64,000 nucleotides of DNA from Allofrancisella inopinata (GTDB lineage: Bacteria > Pseudomonadota > Gammaproteobacteria > Francisellales > Francisellaceae). Made by a program: the position numbers and the translations under genes. Shown here one piece after another: positions 47,703 to 57,382 of the stretch; positions within the stretch are counted from its first letter, which is position 1, and each line of letters starts with the position of its first letter. A model generated the notes under the pieces. That model saw only the letters and a list, made by a program, of their open reading frames with translations, had not been told where the DNA came from and ran no database searches. The stretch lies in contig NZ_CP038241.1 in assembly GCF_012222965.1 (NCBI RefSeq), positions 186,001-250,000 of the forward strand. The letters run 5' to 3'.

Positions 47703-50483
47703 ATGTCTGATATTAAAAATATCACTAAGCTACAAATAGAGGATAAAGGCAAAAAATATTCGCTATATAGCTTAAAGAAACTTGGTCAAGAGCTAGACAA
47801 AGATATCTCTCGTCTTCCTTACTCAATCAGGGTGTTACTTGAAAACCAGTTAAGGAATATAGATGGTTATAAAGTAAAAGAATATGACCTGCATAAGGTT
47901 TTAGATTGGGCTGCAAAAGCAGAGTCTAGGCCAGAGATTCCCCATATGCCAGCTAGAGTGGTCATGCAAGATTTCACAGGTGTACCAGCAGTAGTTGATT
48001 TAGCTGCGATGAGAAAGGCTATCAAAGATGCAGGTGGTGATGCTGATAAAATTAATCCTCTTGTAGATACAGCAATGGTTATTGACCATTCAGTACAAGT
48101 AGATTTTTACGGTACAAAGACAGCTTTAGCTCAAAACGTAGCTAAAGAGTTTGAAAGAAATGGTGAAAGATACAGTTTACTTAAGTGGGCACAAACAGCG
48201 TTTAATGATTTCGTTGTGGTACCACCAGGAATGGGTATTATTCACCAAGTTAACCTAGAGTACCTTGCAAAAGGTGCTTTAGTTAAAATTATTGATGGTG
48301 AAGCTGTGATCTACCCTGATACGTTAGTTGGAACAGACTCACATACTACTATGATCAATGGTGTTGGTGTAGTAGGTTGGGGTGTTGGTGGTATTGAAGC
48401 TGAAGCTGTTATGCTTGGTCAACCATACTATATGGTACTACCAGATGTGGTGGGGGTTAAGCTTACTGGCAAACTAAAAACTGGTGTTACCGCTACTGAT
48501 TTGGTACTTAAGGTTACCGAAGTGCTTAGAAAACATGGTGTAGTAGGTAAGTTTGTAGAATATTACGGTGAAGGGTTAGAAGGTTTATCTCTACCAGATA
48601 GAGCCACACTTGCAAATATGGCTCCTGAATACGGTGCTACAATAGGCTTCTTCCCAGTTGACGAAGTAACTTTAGACTTTTTTAACAACACTAACCGTAG
48701 TGAGCTTGTTGATGTGGCTCGTCAAATGTACAAAGAGCAACTTTTGTTTAGAGAAAACCCAGCTGAAGAGCCTGAATATTCTAGTATAGTTGAGATAAAT
48801 TTATCAGATGTGGAGTCTAATCTTGCAGGTCCTAAGAGACCTCAAGATAGAGTGGCTTTCCATGACATGAAAAAAGCTTTTAGAGAAGCTTTAATACATG
48901 AGCAAGGTTTACATGGTTTCGGGCTAACTGAAGAAAAATTACAAAAAGCTACTGAAGTAAAAGGTTTAGCTGAAACTATAACTCATGGTTCACTTGCTAT
49001 AGCAGCTATTACTTCTTGTACTAATACTTCTAACCCATCACTGCTTTTAGGTGCAGGATTGCTAGCGAAAAAAGCAAATGAAAAAGGTCTAAAAGTTAAA
49101 CCATTTGTAAAAACATCATTAGCTCCAGGATCTCAAGTTGTTACTCAATACCTTGAAAAAGCTAGTTTATTACCAGAGCTTGAAAACTTAGGCTTTAATC
49201 TAGTTGGTTATGGTTGTACAACTTGTATTGGTAACTCAGGTCCATTAGATGAACCTGTTGTTAATGCTATAAACCAAGATGACTTGGTTGTAGCTTCTGT
49301 AAGTTCAGGGAACCGTAATTTTGAAGGTCGTATAAATCCACATGTTAAAGCTAACTATTTAGCCTCACCTATACATGTAGTTGCATACGCTTTAGCAGGT
49401 ACAGTAGACTTTGATCCAGTAGAAGACCCTATTGGTCAAGATGCTGATGGTAAAGATGTGTTTTTAGCTGATATTTGGCCGACTACAGAAGAGATTGCAT
49501 CTATACAAGCAGATGTGGTTAACTCTGATATGTTTGAAAAAGCATATGCCACGGTGCTTAATGGCACAAAAGATTGGCAAGAGCTTCAGGTACCTACAGG
49601 TAAACTATATGAGTTTGATAAATCATCCACTTATATCCAATGTCCTAATTTTTTTGAGAACTTTGCCGAAGGTAATGATGATTTAGATATTAAAGGTGCT
49701 AGAACTCTTTTAATGCTAGGTGACTCTGTTACTACAGACCATATATCACCAGCAGGTAATATTCCGGAAGAATACCCAGCAGGTCAATACCTGAAATCAC
49801 ATGGAGTAGACAAAAAGGATTTTAACTCTTATGGTTCACGTCGTGGTAATCATGAAGTTATGATGAGAGGTACTTTTGCAAATATCCGTATCCGTAACTT
49901 ATTGCTAGACGGTGTAGAAGGCGGCTTTACTAAGTATCATTTAGATGGTTCTAAACAGTATGTGTTTGACGCTGCGATGAAATATAAAGAAAAAGGTATA
50001 CCACTAGTAATATTAGCTGGGAAAGAGTATGGTACAGGTTCATCTCGTGACTGGGCTGCTAAAGGTACGTTCCTATTAGGGGTAAAAGCAGTTATAGCAG
50101 AAAGCTACGAGAGAATTCATCGCTCAAATCTAGTTGGCATGGGGGTTTTACCACTTGAATATGTAGATGGTCAAAATGCTAAAACTTTAGGTTTAGATGG
50201 TACGGAGATGTTTAATATTAAAAAATTAAATGATATTAAACCACGTCAAAGAGTTGTAGTAGAAGCTGTACATCCAAGTACTGCGCATACAACAACATTT
50301 GAGGCTTTAGCTAGACTAGATGCTGATGTGGATGTCGATTATCTAAAAAATGGTGGTATTTTGCAGACAGTACTTAAAGATATGATGGATAAAACTCCAG
50401 CAAGCTCTGCTAGCTCTTGTGATACAGAATCAGGCTGTATCTTTGCAAAAATGGCTAATTTTTTTAAAAAATTATTTAGCTAG
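47703..50483 (+). CDS. acnA: Aconitate hydratase A
   Basis: The 926-residue iron-sulfur enzyme converts citrate to isocitrate. Cluster cysteines are in AITSCTNTSNP and GYGCTTCIGNSGP. Substrate-binding blocks include DSHTTMINGVGVVGWGVGG and the swivel domain GKEYGTGSSRDWAAKG. The length is slightly above E. coli AcnA (891), partly through a Ser/Cys-rich C-terminal extension (TPASSASSCDTESGC and a following phenylalanine-rich tail). Confidence 0.97.
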   Translation: MSDIKNITKLQIEDKGKKYSLYSLKKLGQELDKDISRLPYSIRVLLENQLRNIDGYKVKEYDLHKVLDWAAKAESRPEIPHMPARVVMQDFTGVPAVVDLAAMRKAIKDAGGDADKINPLVDTAMVIDHSVQVDFYGTKTALAQNVAKEFERNGERYSLLKWAQTAFNDFVVVPPGMGIIHQVNLEYLAKGALVKIIDGEAVIYPDTLVGTDSHTTMINGVGVVGWGVGGIEAEAVMLGQPYYMVLPDVVGVKLTGKLKTGVTATDLVLKVTEVLRKHGVVGKFVEYYGEGLEGLSLPDRATLANMAPEYGATIGFFPVDEVTLDFFNNTNRSELVDVARQMYKEQLLFRENPAEEPEYSSIVEINLSDVESNLAGPKRPQDRVAFHDMKKAFREALIHEQGLHGFGLTEEKLQKATEVKGLAETITHGSLAIAAITSCTNTSNPSLLLGAGLLAKKANEKGLKVKPFVKTSLAPGSQVVTQYLEKASLLPELENLGFNLVGYGCTTCIGNSGPLDEPVVNAINQDDLVVASVSSGNRNFEGRINPHVKANYLASPIHVVAYALAGTVDFDPVEDPIGQDADGKDVFLADIWPTTEEIASIQADVVNSDMFEKAYATVLNGTKDWQELQVPTGKLYEFDKSSTYIQCPNFFENFAEGNDDLDIKGARTLLMLGDSVTTDHISPAGNIPEEYPAGQYLKSHGVDKKDFNSYGSRRGNHEVMMRGTFANIRIRNLLLDGVEGGFTKYHLDGSKQYVFDAAMKYKEKGIPLVILAGKEYGTGSSRDWAAKGTFLLGVKAVIAESYERIHRSNLVGMGVLPLEYVDGQNAKTLGLDGTEMFNIKKLNDIKPRQRVVVEAVHPSTAHTTTFEALARLDADVDVDYLKNGGILQTVLKDMMDKTPASSASSCDTESGCIFAKMANFFKKLFS

Positions 50484-50556
50484 AAAATTTTTGTCTTTCT
50501 TTAAACTCTCTATATAATTTTAATACCTCCCCCCAAAGAGTTTATATCTTTTAGCT

Positions 50557-51180
50557 ATGAATAAAAAAGAAAACTTTGCTTTTAAACTTATGCACTGGGA
50601 GTTATGGTCGCAACATTCTTTGCTAATAAATAAGGTATTTGAAGAAGAATTTGAAAAACAGAAAATTTTTATACACTCAGCACAATGTCATATTATATAC
50701 GACTATTACTGTGTTCAATATATGAATGCACCTATTAATCCTACAAGGAAACCAAAAAGTAATAATTTTATGCATAAAATCACGCTTGAAGATTTTATGG
50801 AAAAAAAGTTAATTGAGCAATATGAAACGGCTATTCGACTTTTTGATATCAGAAATATGACAACTGTTGAAGATTCGTTTACTTACCCTTTAGAAATTCT
50901 TTATGACTTTGAAGTCTTATATCCTAAAATTCGAGCAGCAATTCTTCATGATGTCGATAATATGATTTCAATTCACTCAAAATGCTTACTTGCAGCTAAA
51001 TGTTTATATGAGGCTATTTATATAGGTACAGAAGAAACTATAGAGCTATTTCGCAAAGATATTCTAAGTGTCTCTGGACCAATTGAAGAAACAGTTGGTA
51101 AGAATATTAACGAGTGCGAAGAATTTTTAATAGGTATGTCACAAATGATAGAAAGGTTAATTTCTTTAAAAGAGCATTAG
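50557..51180 (+). CDS. Unknown conserved-looking protein
   Basis: The 207-residue protein is mostly helical and acidic/basic mixed, with no signal peptide, membrane helix or recognised motif. Cysteine is sparse and no catalytic triad is evident. The ATG starts about 73 bases after acnA in the same direction, so it might share that transcript. Its codon use resembles the neighbours. It may be a lineage-specific Francisellaceae protein. Confidence 0.75.
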   Translation: MNKKENFAFKLMHWELWSQHSLLINKVFEEEFEKQKIFIHSAQCHIIYDYYCVQYMNAPINPTRKPKSNNFMHKITLEDFMEKKLIEQYETAIRLFDIRNMTTVEDSFTYPLEILYDFEVLYPKIRAAILHDVDNMISIHSKCLLAAKCLYEAIYIGTEETIELFRKDILSVSGPIEETVGKNINECEEFLIGMSQMIERLISLKEH

Positions 51181-51191
51181 AGAAAGTAATA

Positions 51192-51501
51192 ATACTACTT
51201 CCAACACATATTATTACTGGGAGTGTTGCAAACTAAAATTATATGTTTCTAACTGTGTTAAAAACATTCTCAAAATGCTCATTTACTACATGTAAACTGC
51301 GCTTTTTCGAATATTTTTGCCTTGTTACCACCCATCTAATTCCAGCTTGCAACAGCCCCTTACTTTCTAACTTTGTATTTCATACCTAATTTAATCCTTT
51401 AATATTTGCCAATAGCCACTGCTATTGCCTGCACATCAAAAACTTAAATTAGTCATAAACTCCTTTGTGATAAATGCACCAATTTATGTTGAAATTGGTA
51501 T
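51192..51501 (+). repeat. MITE-1 interrupted by a MITE-2 insertion
   Basis: MITE-1 runs from ATACTACTTCCAACACA (51192) to the terminus ending TTGGTAT (51501). It is broken after TTATTACT by a MITE-2 at 51219-51359. Excising MITE-2 and one TTACT copy gives a MITE-1 sequence the same as the uninterrupted ones at this point. The 482-bp gap before pilT is thus largely repeat; the remainder (51502-51663) is AT-rich with no recognised feature. Confidence 0.9.
51219..51359 (+). repeat. MITE-2, full copy, 5-bp target duplication
   Basis: A 141-bp non-coding element has ends GGGAGTGTTGCAAAC and the complement of GGGGCTGTTGCAAGC (12 of 15 positions match). It is flanked by TTACT at 51214-51218 and 51360-51364. 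The ends resemble the GGNNCTGTTGCAA termini of IS6/IS5-type elements, but no matching transposase is in the window. Confidence 0.88.
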
Positions 51502-51663
51502 AAAACATGACCATATTTAGAGTTTTGAAAACTTAGTTTTCGTGATATAACTTGGCAGCTGTGTACTTGTTGTATTTATGAGTTTATTGTTTTTCTATTT
51601 TTTTTATTCTTTAAGAATGATAAAGTTTATATACTATTACTAATTCCACAATTATAAATAAAT

Positions 51664-52692
51664 ATGATAAAAAAACTTCTTACTCTCTGCGTGCAAAAGA
51701 AAGCTTCTGATTTACATTTATCATCTGGTTGTAAGGCCAAATACAGAGTAGATGGTGACTTGATAGATATAGAGTCATCGCCTACCCTTAATGACAAAAT
51801 GATCTCTCAAATGCTGTTGGAAATAATGACAGATGATCAAAAAAATGAGCTGATAGATACCTATGAGTGTGATTTTTCAATAGATGATAAAGAAAATGAT
51901 GCTAGATTTAGGGTAAACGCTTTTTTTCATAATCGTGGTTATGGGGCTGTGTTACGCCGTTTAGAAAATACTATCCCAACACTTGATCAGTTTGGAGCTC
52001 CAAAGGTACTCAAAGAAGTTCAAGCAAAAAGAGGTGGTTTAATTTTAGTAACAGGCCCCACGGGATCTGGTAAAAGTAGTACATTAGCGGCTTTAGTCAA
52101 TGAGATAAACCACAATGAAGAGGCTCATATTCTGACTATTGAAGATCCAGTAGAATTTGTACATGTTAGCCAAAGAGCATTGATAAACCAACGTGAAGTC
52201 AAAAGAGATACAAAAAGCTTTAATGCAGCTCTAAAGTCGGCACTTAGAGAGGATCCAGATTGTATACTTGTTGGTGAGATGCGAGATCTAGAAACTATCC
52301 GTTTAGCTTTAGAAGCAGCTGAAACAGGACATTTAGTCTTAGGTACTTTACATACAATGTCTGCAATAAAAACAGTAGATAGGGTTATATCAGTATTTCC
52401 ACCAGCTGAGCAAGAACTTGTTAGAAATATGTTGGCGGAATCTTTACAATTAGTTATTTCTCAAAGATTACTTAAACGTAAAGGTGGTGGCCGTGTTGCA
52501 GCTTATGAAGTGCTAGTGTCTAATTCTGGTATTAGAAATATGATCAAAGAAAACAAGCTTCCCCAGATCTATACCGCTTTGCAGACTGGTACATCTAAGG
52601 GCATGTCGACTATGGAACAAAGTATCGAAAGCCTTCTTAAAACAGGAGTAATTACGCCAGAGGAAGCAGCTAAATATATAGTTATAAGGTAA
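51664..52692 (+). CDS. pilT: Twitching-motility ATPase PilT
   Basis: The 342-residue type IV pilus retraction ATPase has an N-terminal PAS-like domain (KASDLHLSSG), Walker A GPTGSGKSST near residue 125, the Asp and His boxes (TIEDPVEFVH, LREDPDCILVGEMRD, GHLVLGTLHT), and the PilT-type C-terminal AIRNLI-like helix SGIRNMIKENK. Other pilus genes are not in the window. Confidence 0.96.
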   Translation: MIKKLLTLCVQKKASDLHLSSGCKAKYRVDGDLIDIESSPTLNDKMISQMLLEIMTDDQKNELIDTYECDFSIDDKENDARFRVNAFFHNRGYGAVLRRLENTIPTLDQFGAPKVLKEVQAKRGGLILVTGPTGSGKSSTLAALVNEINHNEEAHILTIEDPVEFVHVSQRALINQREVKRDTKSFNAALKSALREDPDCILVGEMRDLETIRLALEAAETGHLVLGTLHTMSAIKTVDRVISVFPPAEQELVRNMLAESLQLVISQRLLKRKGGGRVAAYEVLVSNSGIRNMIKENKLPQIYTALQTGTSKGMSTMEQSIESLLKTGVITPEEAAKYIVIR

Positions 52693-52730
52693 AGCTTTAT
52701 AAGCAGTTTGTTCAAAGATATTAGCTTAGA

Positions 52731-53696
52731 TTAATAGCTAATTTTTTCTTTAGTTTTACCTCTAAATACATAATAAGCGTAACTAGTATATAAAAGTAAT
52801 AAAGGGATCATAACGGCTGCAGGTATTAGAGTAAATAAAAGGGTGGCATCACTAGCTTGCGCTTCTATGTAAGTTATGTTATACGGTATAATATAAGGGA
52901 AGATAAGAGTCAGCATACTAGCATAAGTAAATACAAATATTGTAACTGTAATCCAATAAGGTAGAGCATGATATTTACTATCAATGTTTTTGAACAGGAA
53001 AATAAAACCAACAATCGTTAATATAAAAAAGAGCATTAAAGTTATAATTTTATAAGTGTTACTTAAAGGTAGAGTAGTATAAAAAGGAGTTGTTACTCCT
53101 ATTAAAAACATTAAAATAATTAAGCAAAAGGCTAGCTTTTTTGCTAATGATTTTGCCTTTGCTAATAGTTCATCTTCTGTTTTCAAAATTAATCGCGTAG
53201 CGCCTAAGAGCATATAGCCTACCATTAGTGTTAAACCTGTGATAGTTCCAAAGCTTATACTGCTAATGATATTATTTTGAGGATAACCTATAATAAGGTC
53301 TCCGACTATATAACCTTGTAAAAATGCAGCAATTAAAGATGAAATAAAAAACAAATAATCCCAGTTTTTGACTCCTGAAATGGAAGATTTTAGTCTAAAT
53401 TCAAAACAGATACCTCTGAAAAGCAGCATTACTACTAGAAGAGTGGCTGATAAATATATTTTCGGAAAGATATATGCAAAAGCAATAGGAAACATGCCAT
53501 AAAAGCAAGCTAAAGAAAAAACTAACCAGGTTTGATTGCCATCCCAAGTTGGTAATAATACACTTATAGCGATATCTCTTTGCTTTTGTGACAAAAAAGG
53601 AAAAAGAGCTCCTATCCCTAGTGCAAAACCATCTAAGATTACATACAATAATAACCCCAAAGCGATTATGAATAACCAAATTAATCCTAAATCCAT
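52731..53696 (-). CDS. cydB: Cytochrome bd-type quinol oxidase subunit II
   Basis: The 321-residue membrane subunit has about nine helices and the family N-terminus LYVILDGFALGIGALFPFL. The size is closer to CioB than to E. coli CydB (379). With CydA it oxidises quinol and reduces oxygen without pumping protons. It follows cydA by three bases. Confidence 0.92.
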   Translation of the reverse strand: MDLGLIWLFIIALGLLLYVILDGFALGIGALFPFLSQKQRDIAISVLLPTWDGNQTWLVFSLACFYGMFPIAFAYIFPKIYLSATLLVVMLLFRGICFEFRLKSSISGVKNWDYLFFISSLIAAFLQGYIVGDLIIGYPQNNIISSISFGTITGLTLMVGYMLLGATRLILKTEDELLAKAKSLAKKLAFCLIILMFLIGVTTPFYTTLPLSNTYKIITLMLFFILTIVGFIFLFKNIDSKYHALPYWITVTIFVFTYASMLTLIFPYIIPYNITYIEAQASDATLLFTLIPAAVMIPLLLLYTSYAYYVFRGKTKEKISY

Positions 53697-53699
53697 AAC

Positions 53700-55088
53700 T
53701 TACTCCTCATCGCTAATATGCTTTTCAACTGATTGAAAGTATGAATAGGGCATACGTTCTTGTTCAGTTATACTAGGACCATTTTTAATGATTTTAAATA
53801 AATATTTACAGTAGAAGTATCCAAAAATTATAAAGTAAACAATGACTATTGATAATAGAGAACCTAATACTTGCCAAAAGCTAATGTCACTTACAGAATA
53901 TTGCGTTCTAAGGATCCCATAAACAACCCATGGTTGCCGCCCAAACTCAGCAGTAAACCATCCAGTAATAATTGCGATAAAACCAAGAGGAGAGATTATA
54001 GTACAAAACTTTAAGAACCATTTTTGAGTATAGATTTTATCTTTAAATAGAAATATAGTTGCTAGTAGACCTATTAAAATTAGTAGTACCCCAATGCCAA
54101 CCATAATTCTGAAACTAAAAAACACAGCTGGCACTAGAGGTCTATCTTTTTCCACTACAGATTTTAAACCGATCATTTCACCATCTAATTTGTGAGTATT
54201 AATAAGAGAAGCAAGTTTAGGCACCTCTATAGAAAATAGGTTTTTTTCTTTATTCTCGCTTGGATATGCAAATAAAACCAAAGGAGCTCCTTTTTGCGTA
54301 TACCATATCCCTTCCATAGCAGCAGTCTTAAGAGGTTGATTCTCATAAACTTTTAAACCAACCTCATCCCCAACTAATAGTTGACTTATACTAAGTATTA
54401 AAATAGATACTGCAGAAAATTTGATACAGGTTTTAGCAAAAGAATGAAATTTATTTTTAAGTATATAGTATGAGCTTACACCTAATATTACTGCAGCTGT
54501 ACTTAGATAGGATGCTAGAAGCATATGAATATACCTGGGTATAACAGATGGATTAAATATCACATGATACCAGCTGTAAACTTCAAATTGTCCATTTACA
54601 AATCTCACACCATCAGGAGTTTGCATCCAAGAGTTTGCTGATAAGATCCAAAAAGCTGATAAAGTAACACCTATAAATATAGTAAAATTAGCTAAAAAAT
54701 GGATGTATTTATTAATCTTTCCCCAACCAAATATCATAATACCTAAAGCGCCTGCTTCTATAAAAAATGCTGTTAGGACTTCATAGGTAAATAAAGATCC
54801 TAAAACAGGACCTACCTTTTGAGCAAACCCTGCCCAATTAGCACCTAGCTGAAATTCCATAACTATTCCAGATACTACACCCATACCAAATGTTAGAGCA
54901 AATATTTTTGTCCAGAATTTGACGATAGATAGATATTTGTCTTTTTTAGTTATAAGCCACAGCAGTTCAAAAATCATCAAAAAGGTTGATAGACCGACAC
55001 TAAATGCTGGAAATAGTATATGAAAGCTAATTGTAAAAGCAAATTGGACTCTTGAGAGAATTTCAATCCAGTGCATAAAAGTTACCAC
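53700..55088 (-). CDS. cydA: Cytochrome bd-type quinol oxidase subunit I
   Basis: The 462-residue heme-bearing subunit starts with HWIEILSRVQFAFTISFHILFPAF, containing the first heme-ligand histidine, and has the conserved GRQPW in EFGRQPWVVYG. It is shorter than E. coli CydA (522), mainly in the quinol-binding loop, as in CioA cyanide-insensitive oxidases. It forms an operon with cydB. A MITE-1 copy lies 35 bp upstream of its start. Confidence 0.93.
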   Translation of the reverse strand: MVTFMHWIEILSRVQFAFTISFHILFPAFSVGLSTFLMIFELLWLITKKDKYLSIVKFWTKIFALTFGMGVVSGIVMEFQLGANWAGFAQKVGPVLGSLFTYEVLTAFFIEAGALGIMIFGWGKINKYIHFLANFTIFIGVTLSAFWILSANSWMQTPDGVRFVNGQFEVYSWYHVIFNPSVIPRYIHMLLASYLSTAAVILGVSSYYILKNKFHSFAKTCIKFSAVSILILSISQLLVGDEVGLKVYENQPLKTAAMEGIWYTQKGAPLVLFAYPSENKEKNLFSIEVPKLASLINTHKLDGEMIGLKSVVEKDRPLVPAVFFSFRIMVGIGVLLILIGLLATIFLFKDKIYTQKWFLKFCTIISPLGFIAIITGWFTAEFGRQPWVVYGILRTQYSVSDISFWQVLGSLLSIVIVYFIIFGYFYCKYLFKIIKNGPSITEQERMPYSYFQSVEKHISDEE

Positions 55089-55122
55089 CTTTGTTTTTAT
55101 TGCTAAGATTAATTATTAACTT

Positions 55123-55286
55123 ATACCAATTCCAACACATATTAGTACTTTCTAACTTTGTATTTCATACCTAATTTAATCCTTTGATATTTGCCAATAG
55201 CCACTGCTATTGCCTGCACATCAAAAATTTAAATTAATCATAAACTCCTTTGTGATAAATGCACCAATTTGTGTTGGAATTGGTAT
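55123..55286 (+). repeat. MITE-1, full copy with perfect 17-bp inverted ends
   Basis: The element runs from ATACCAATTCCAACACA to TGTGTTGGAATTGGTAT, perfect 17-bp inverted repeats, and is 164 bp long. It is the best-preserved copy in the window. It sits just upstream of cydA, where it could influence transcription. Confidence 0.92.
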
Positions 55287-55336
55287 TAAAACTAGTGTTT
55301 ATAATGTGGTTCATATAGGGAAAGACCTTTTCCTTA

Positions 55337-55477
55337 GAAATGGTTGTAATCTAAAACTATATGGTTCTAACTGTGTCAAAAATATTCTCAAAATGCTCAT
55401 CTACTATGTATAAACTATACTCTTCGAACATTTTTACCTTGTTATCAACATCGTTTAATTCCAGTTTACCAAAGCCC
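55337..55477 (+). repeat. MITE-2, degenerate copy
   Basis: A 141-bp copy with many substitutions starts GAAATGGTTGTAA and ends near TTACCAAAGCCC. Interior landmarks (TATATGGTTCTAACTGTGT, CTCAAAATGCTCAT) remain. The divergence suggests an older insertion than the copies at 51219 and 55616. Confidence 0.8.
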
Positions 55478-55615
55478 TATTATGAAACCAGATTGATTAG
55501 TATTTTATATATGTTTGCTAAATTATCAATCTTATCACAGTAGAATCAGCCACCTTTAAGGTTTTAGAATTTTCATACAGAATGTATAAAATATATAAGT
55601 GTATTAGTAAATACT

Positions 55616-55755
55616 GGAAGTGTTGCAAACTAAAATTATATGTTTCTAACTGTGTTAAAAACATTCTCAAAATGCTCATTTACTACATGTAAACTGCGCT
55701 TTTTCGAATATTTTTGCCTTGTTACCACCCATCTAATTCCAGCGTGCAACGTCCC
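55616..55755 (+). repeat. MITE-2, full copy, 5-bp target duplication
   Basis: A 140-bp copy nearly the same as the one at 51219 begins GGAAGTGTTGCAAAC and ends GTGCAACGTCCC. It is flanked by ATACT at 55611-55615 and 55756-55760. With the two other elements it fills much of the 735-bp gap between cydA and qseC; the rest of that gap is AT-rich with nothing else recognised. Confidence 0.88.
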
Positions 55756-55823
55756 ATACTAGTTGTAAAAGTATTAAGATTCTAATAGCAGGGCAGTTAG
55801 GTTTTGTAGTTAGAAAAATAACT

Positions 55824-57248
55824 TTAATTTTCTAGTTTATCACGGACAGGTATTTCAACTATTACAGTTAGTCCTTGCTGGTCAGTATTGTTTTTAGCAT
55901 ATATTTTACCTTGATGGAGACGTATTATTTCTGTAACTATAGCTAAACCTAGGCCACTACCTTCCTCACCAGTGCCAACTTCTCGATAGAACCTATCAAA
56001 TATTCTATCTATATTTTCTGGAGGTACACCTATACCATTATCTTTGACCTCAATTATAACGTTAGAATTTTTTTCAAAGGATCTTATTTCTACGTGACCA
56101 CCGTTTTTAGTATATTTTATGGCATTTGATAGTAAGTTTTTGAATAAGATGCCTAAAAGATACTCATTGCTATAACAGTAAAGCTCTTGTTCGCATGGGT
56201 AAAAAGATATTTCAATATTTTTCTCTATAGCTTTGATTGCGCTTTCAGCGATAAAAGTTTCTAAAACTTTATTAACGAGTAGTTTCTTTGCAAATATTAC
56301 TTGCTCATCGGGTTGGATTCTACTTAGTATAAGTAATTGATCTATTATGTGTGAATACCTGTCTGCAGAGTTTCTGATTCTTCTTAGTTTTTGTTTGATT
56401 TCGCTAATATCATCTGAGGCTAAAGCTATTTCTACTAAAGTTTTAATGCCAGAAATAGGTGTTTTAAGCTCATGAGCAGCATCTCCAGAGAATTTTTTCT
56501 CTCTTTCAATGGTTTGATGAAACTTTTCAATCAGAGAATTTATTTGTTCTATAACAGATTTTATCTCATGGGGAACGATGTTTTCTTGAAGTTTTTCATT
56601 TTTACGCGGATTAATTTTCGAGACGTTATTATTTATACGTTTTAACGGTTGTAAAGCTATGTGTAGTATATAATAAGTAAAAATAATCAAGGCTATATAA
56701 GTTATAATAGATAATAATGTAAGTCTAAGAAATGCTTGTCGAGTTATTTGATCTTTCACATGGTGGCTTGCAAAAACTGTAATAAAATACCTGTTATCAT
56801 CTGCTTCTAGTGTATAAGTATACCATTGGTGTTTTTCGTTTTTATTTGTATATAGCCATTCATAACCAACAGTCAAAGAGATATCTCGATAGCCTTTTTT
56901 AAAAATAGGAAGATTACTTGTTTTTAGAATAATTTTTTTCTTCTTTCGATCATAAATTGTAAATCCTATGTTTTCACTATAACTTTTAATATCTATAAAT
57001 GATTTAGAGATATCATCCAAGATGTTTTTAGAATAATTTTTTTGTTTATCTATAGGGTATTTATGTAATATTGTTTCTATTATTTGAGCAGTAATTTTTA
57101 ACTGATCATCAGCAAAAGCGTCATTTTGATATTTGATTTGATAAAACCCAAGCAGCGATATAACTAGCATTAGTATCATGAAGAAACTAGCAAAAGATAT
57201 TGCTAAAAAACCTAATATTGAACTTTCTCTTTTGTTATTAGTGGACAT
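55824..57248 (-). CDS. qseC: Sensor histidine kinase, QseC-like, orphan
   Basis: The 474-residue kinase has two membrane helices (about 12-35 and 170-198) bracketing a periplasmic sensor domain, a HAMP-like segment, the H-box GDAAHELKTP with phospho-acceptor His259, and an ATPase domain with N (LLSNAIKYT), G1 (DNGIGVP) and G2 (GSGLGLAIV) boxes. No response-regulator gene is adjacent, as for QseC in Francisella tularensis, where it works with an unlinked regulator. Confidence 0.9.
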   Translation of the reverse strand: MSTNNKRESSILGFLAISFASFFMILMLVISLLGFYQIKYQNDAFADDQLKITAQIIETILHKYPIDKQKNYSKNILDDISKSFIDIKSYSENIGFTIYDRKKKKIILKTSNLPIFKKGYRDISLTVGYEWLYTNKNEKHQWYTYTLEADDNRYFITVFASHHVKDQITRQAFLRLTLLSIITYIALIIFTYYILHIALQPLKRINNNVSKINPRKNEKLQENIVPHEIKSVIEQINSLIEKFHQTIEREKKFSGDAAHELKTPISGIKTLVEIALASDDISEIKQKLRRIRNSADRYSHIIDQLLILSRIQPDEQVIFAKKLLVNKVLETFIAESAIKAIEKNIEISFYPCEQELYCYSNEYLLGILFKNLLSNAIKYTKNGGHVEIRSFEKNSNVIIEVKDNGIGVPPENIDRIFDRFYREVGTGEEGSGLGLAIVTEIIRLHQGKIYAKNNTDQQGLTVIVEIPVRDKLEN

Positions 57249-57382
57249 GGCTTTAAATTTATCATATACGTCTTAGTTATTAATTATTATAAAGAATTTT
57301 AAATTTTATTATTAGTTTTATAGTTGTTATAATTAACTACTGTAGCAATAATAATACAAAATGGTGTTTTTGTAGTAGTCTA

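Noticed and set aside
55210-55543. Two overlapping frames of 67 and 60 codons in the cydA-qseC gap
   Set aside because: They lie within or across MITE-1 and MITE-2 copies and simply translate the repeats.
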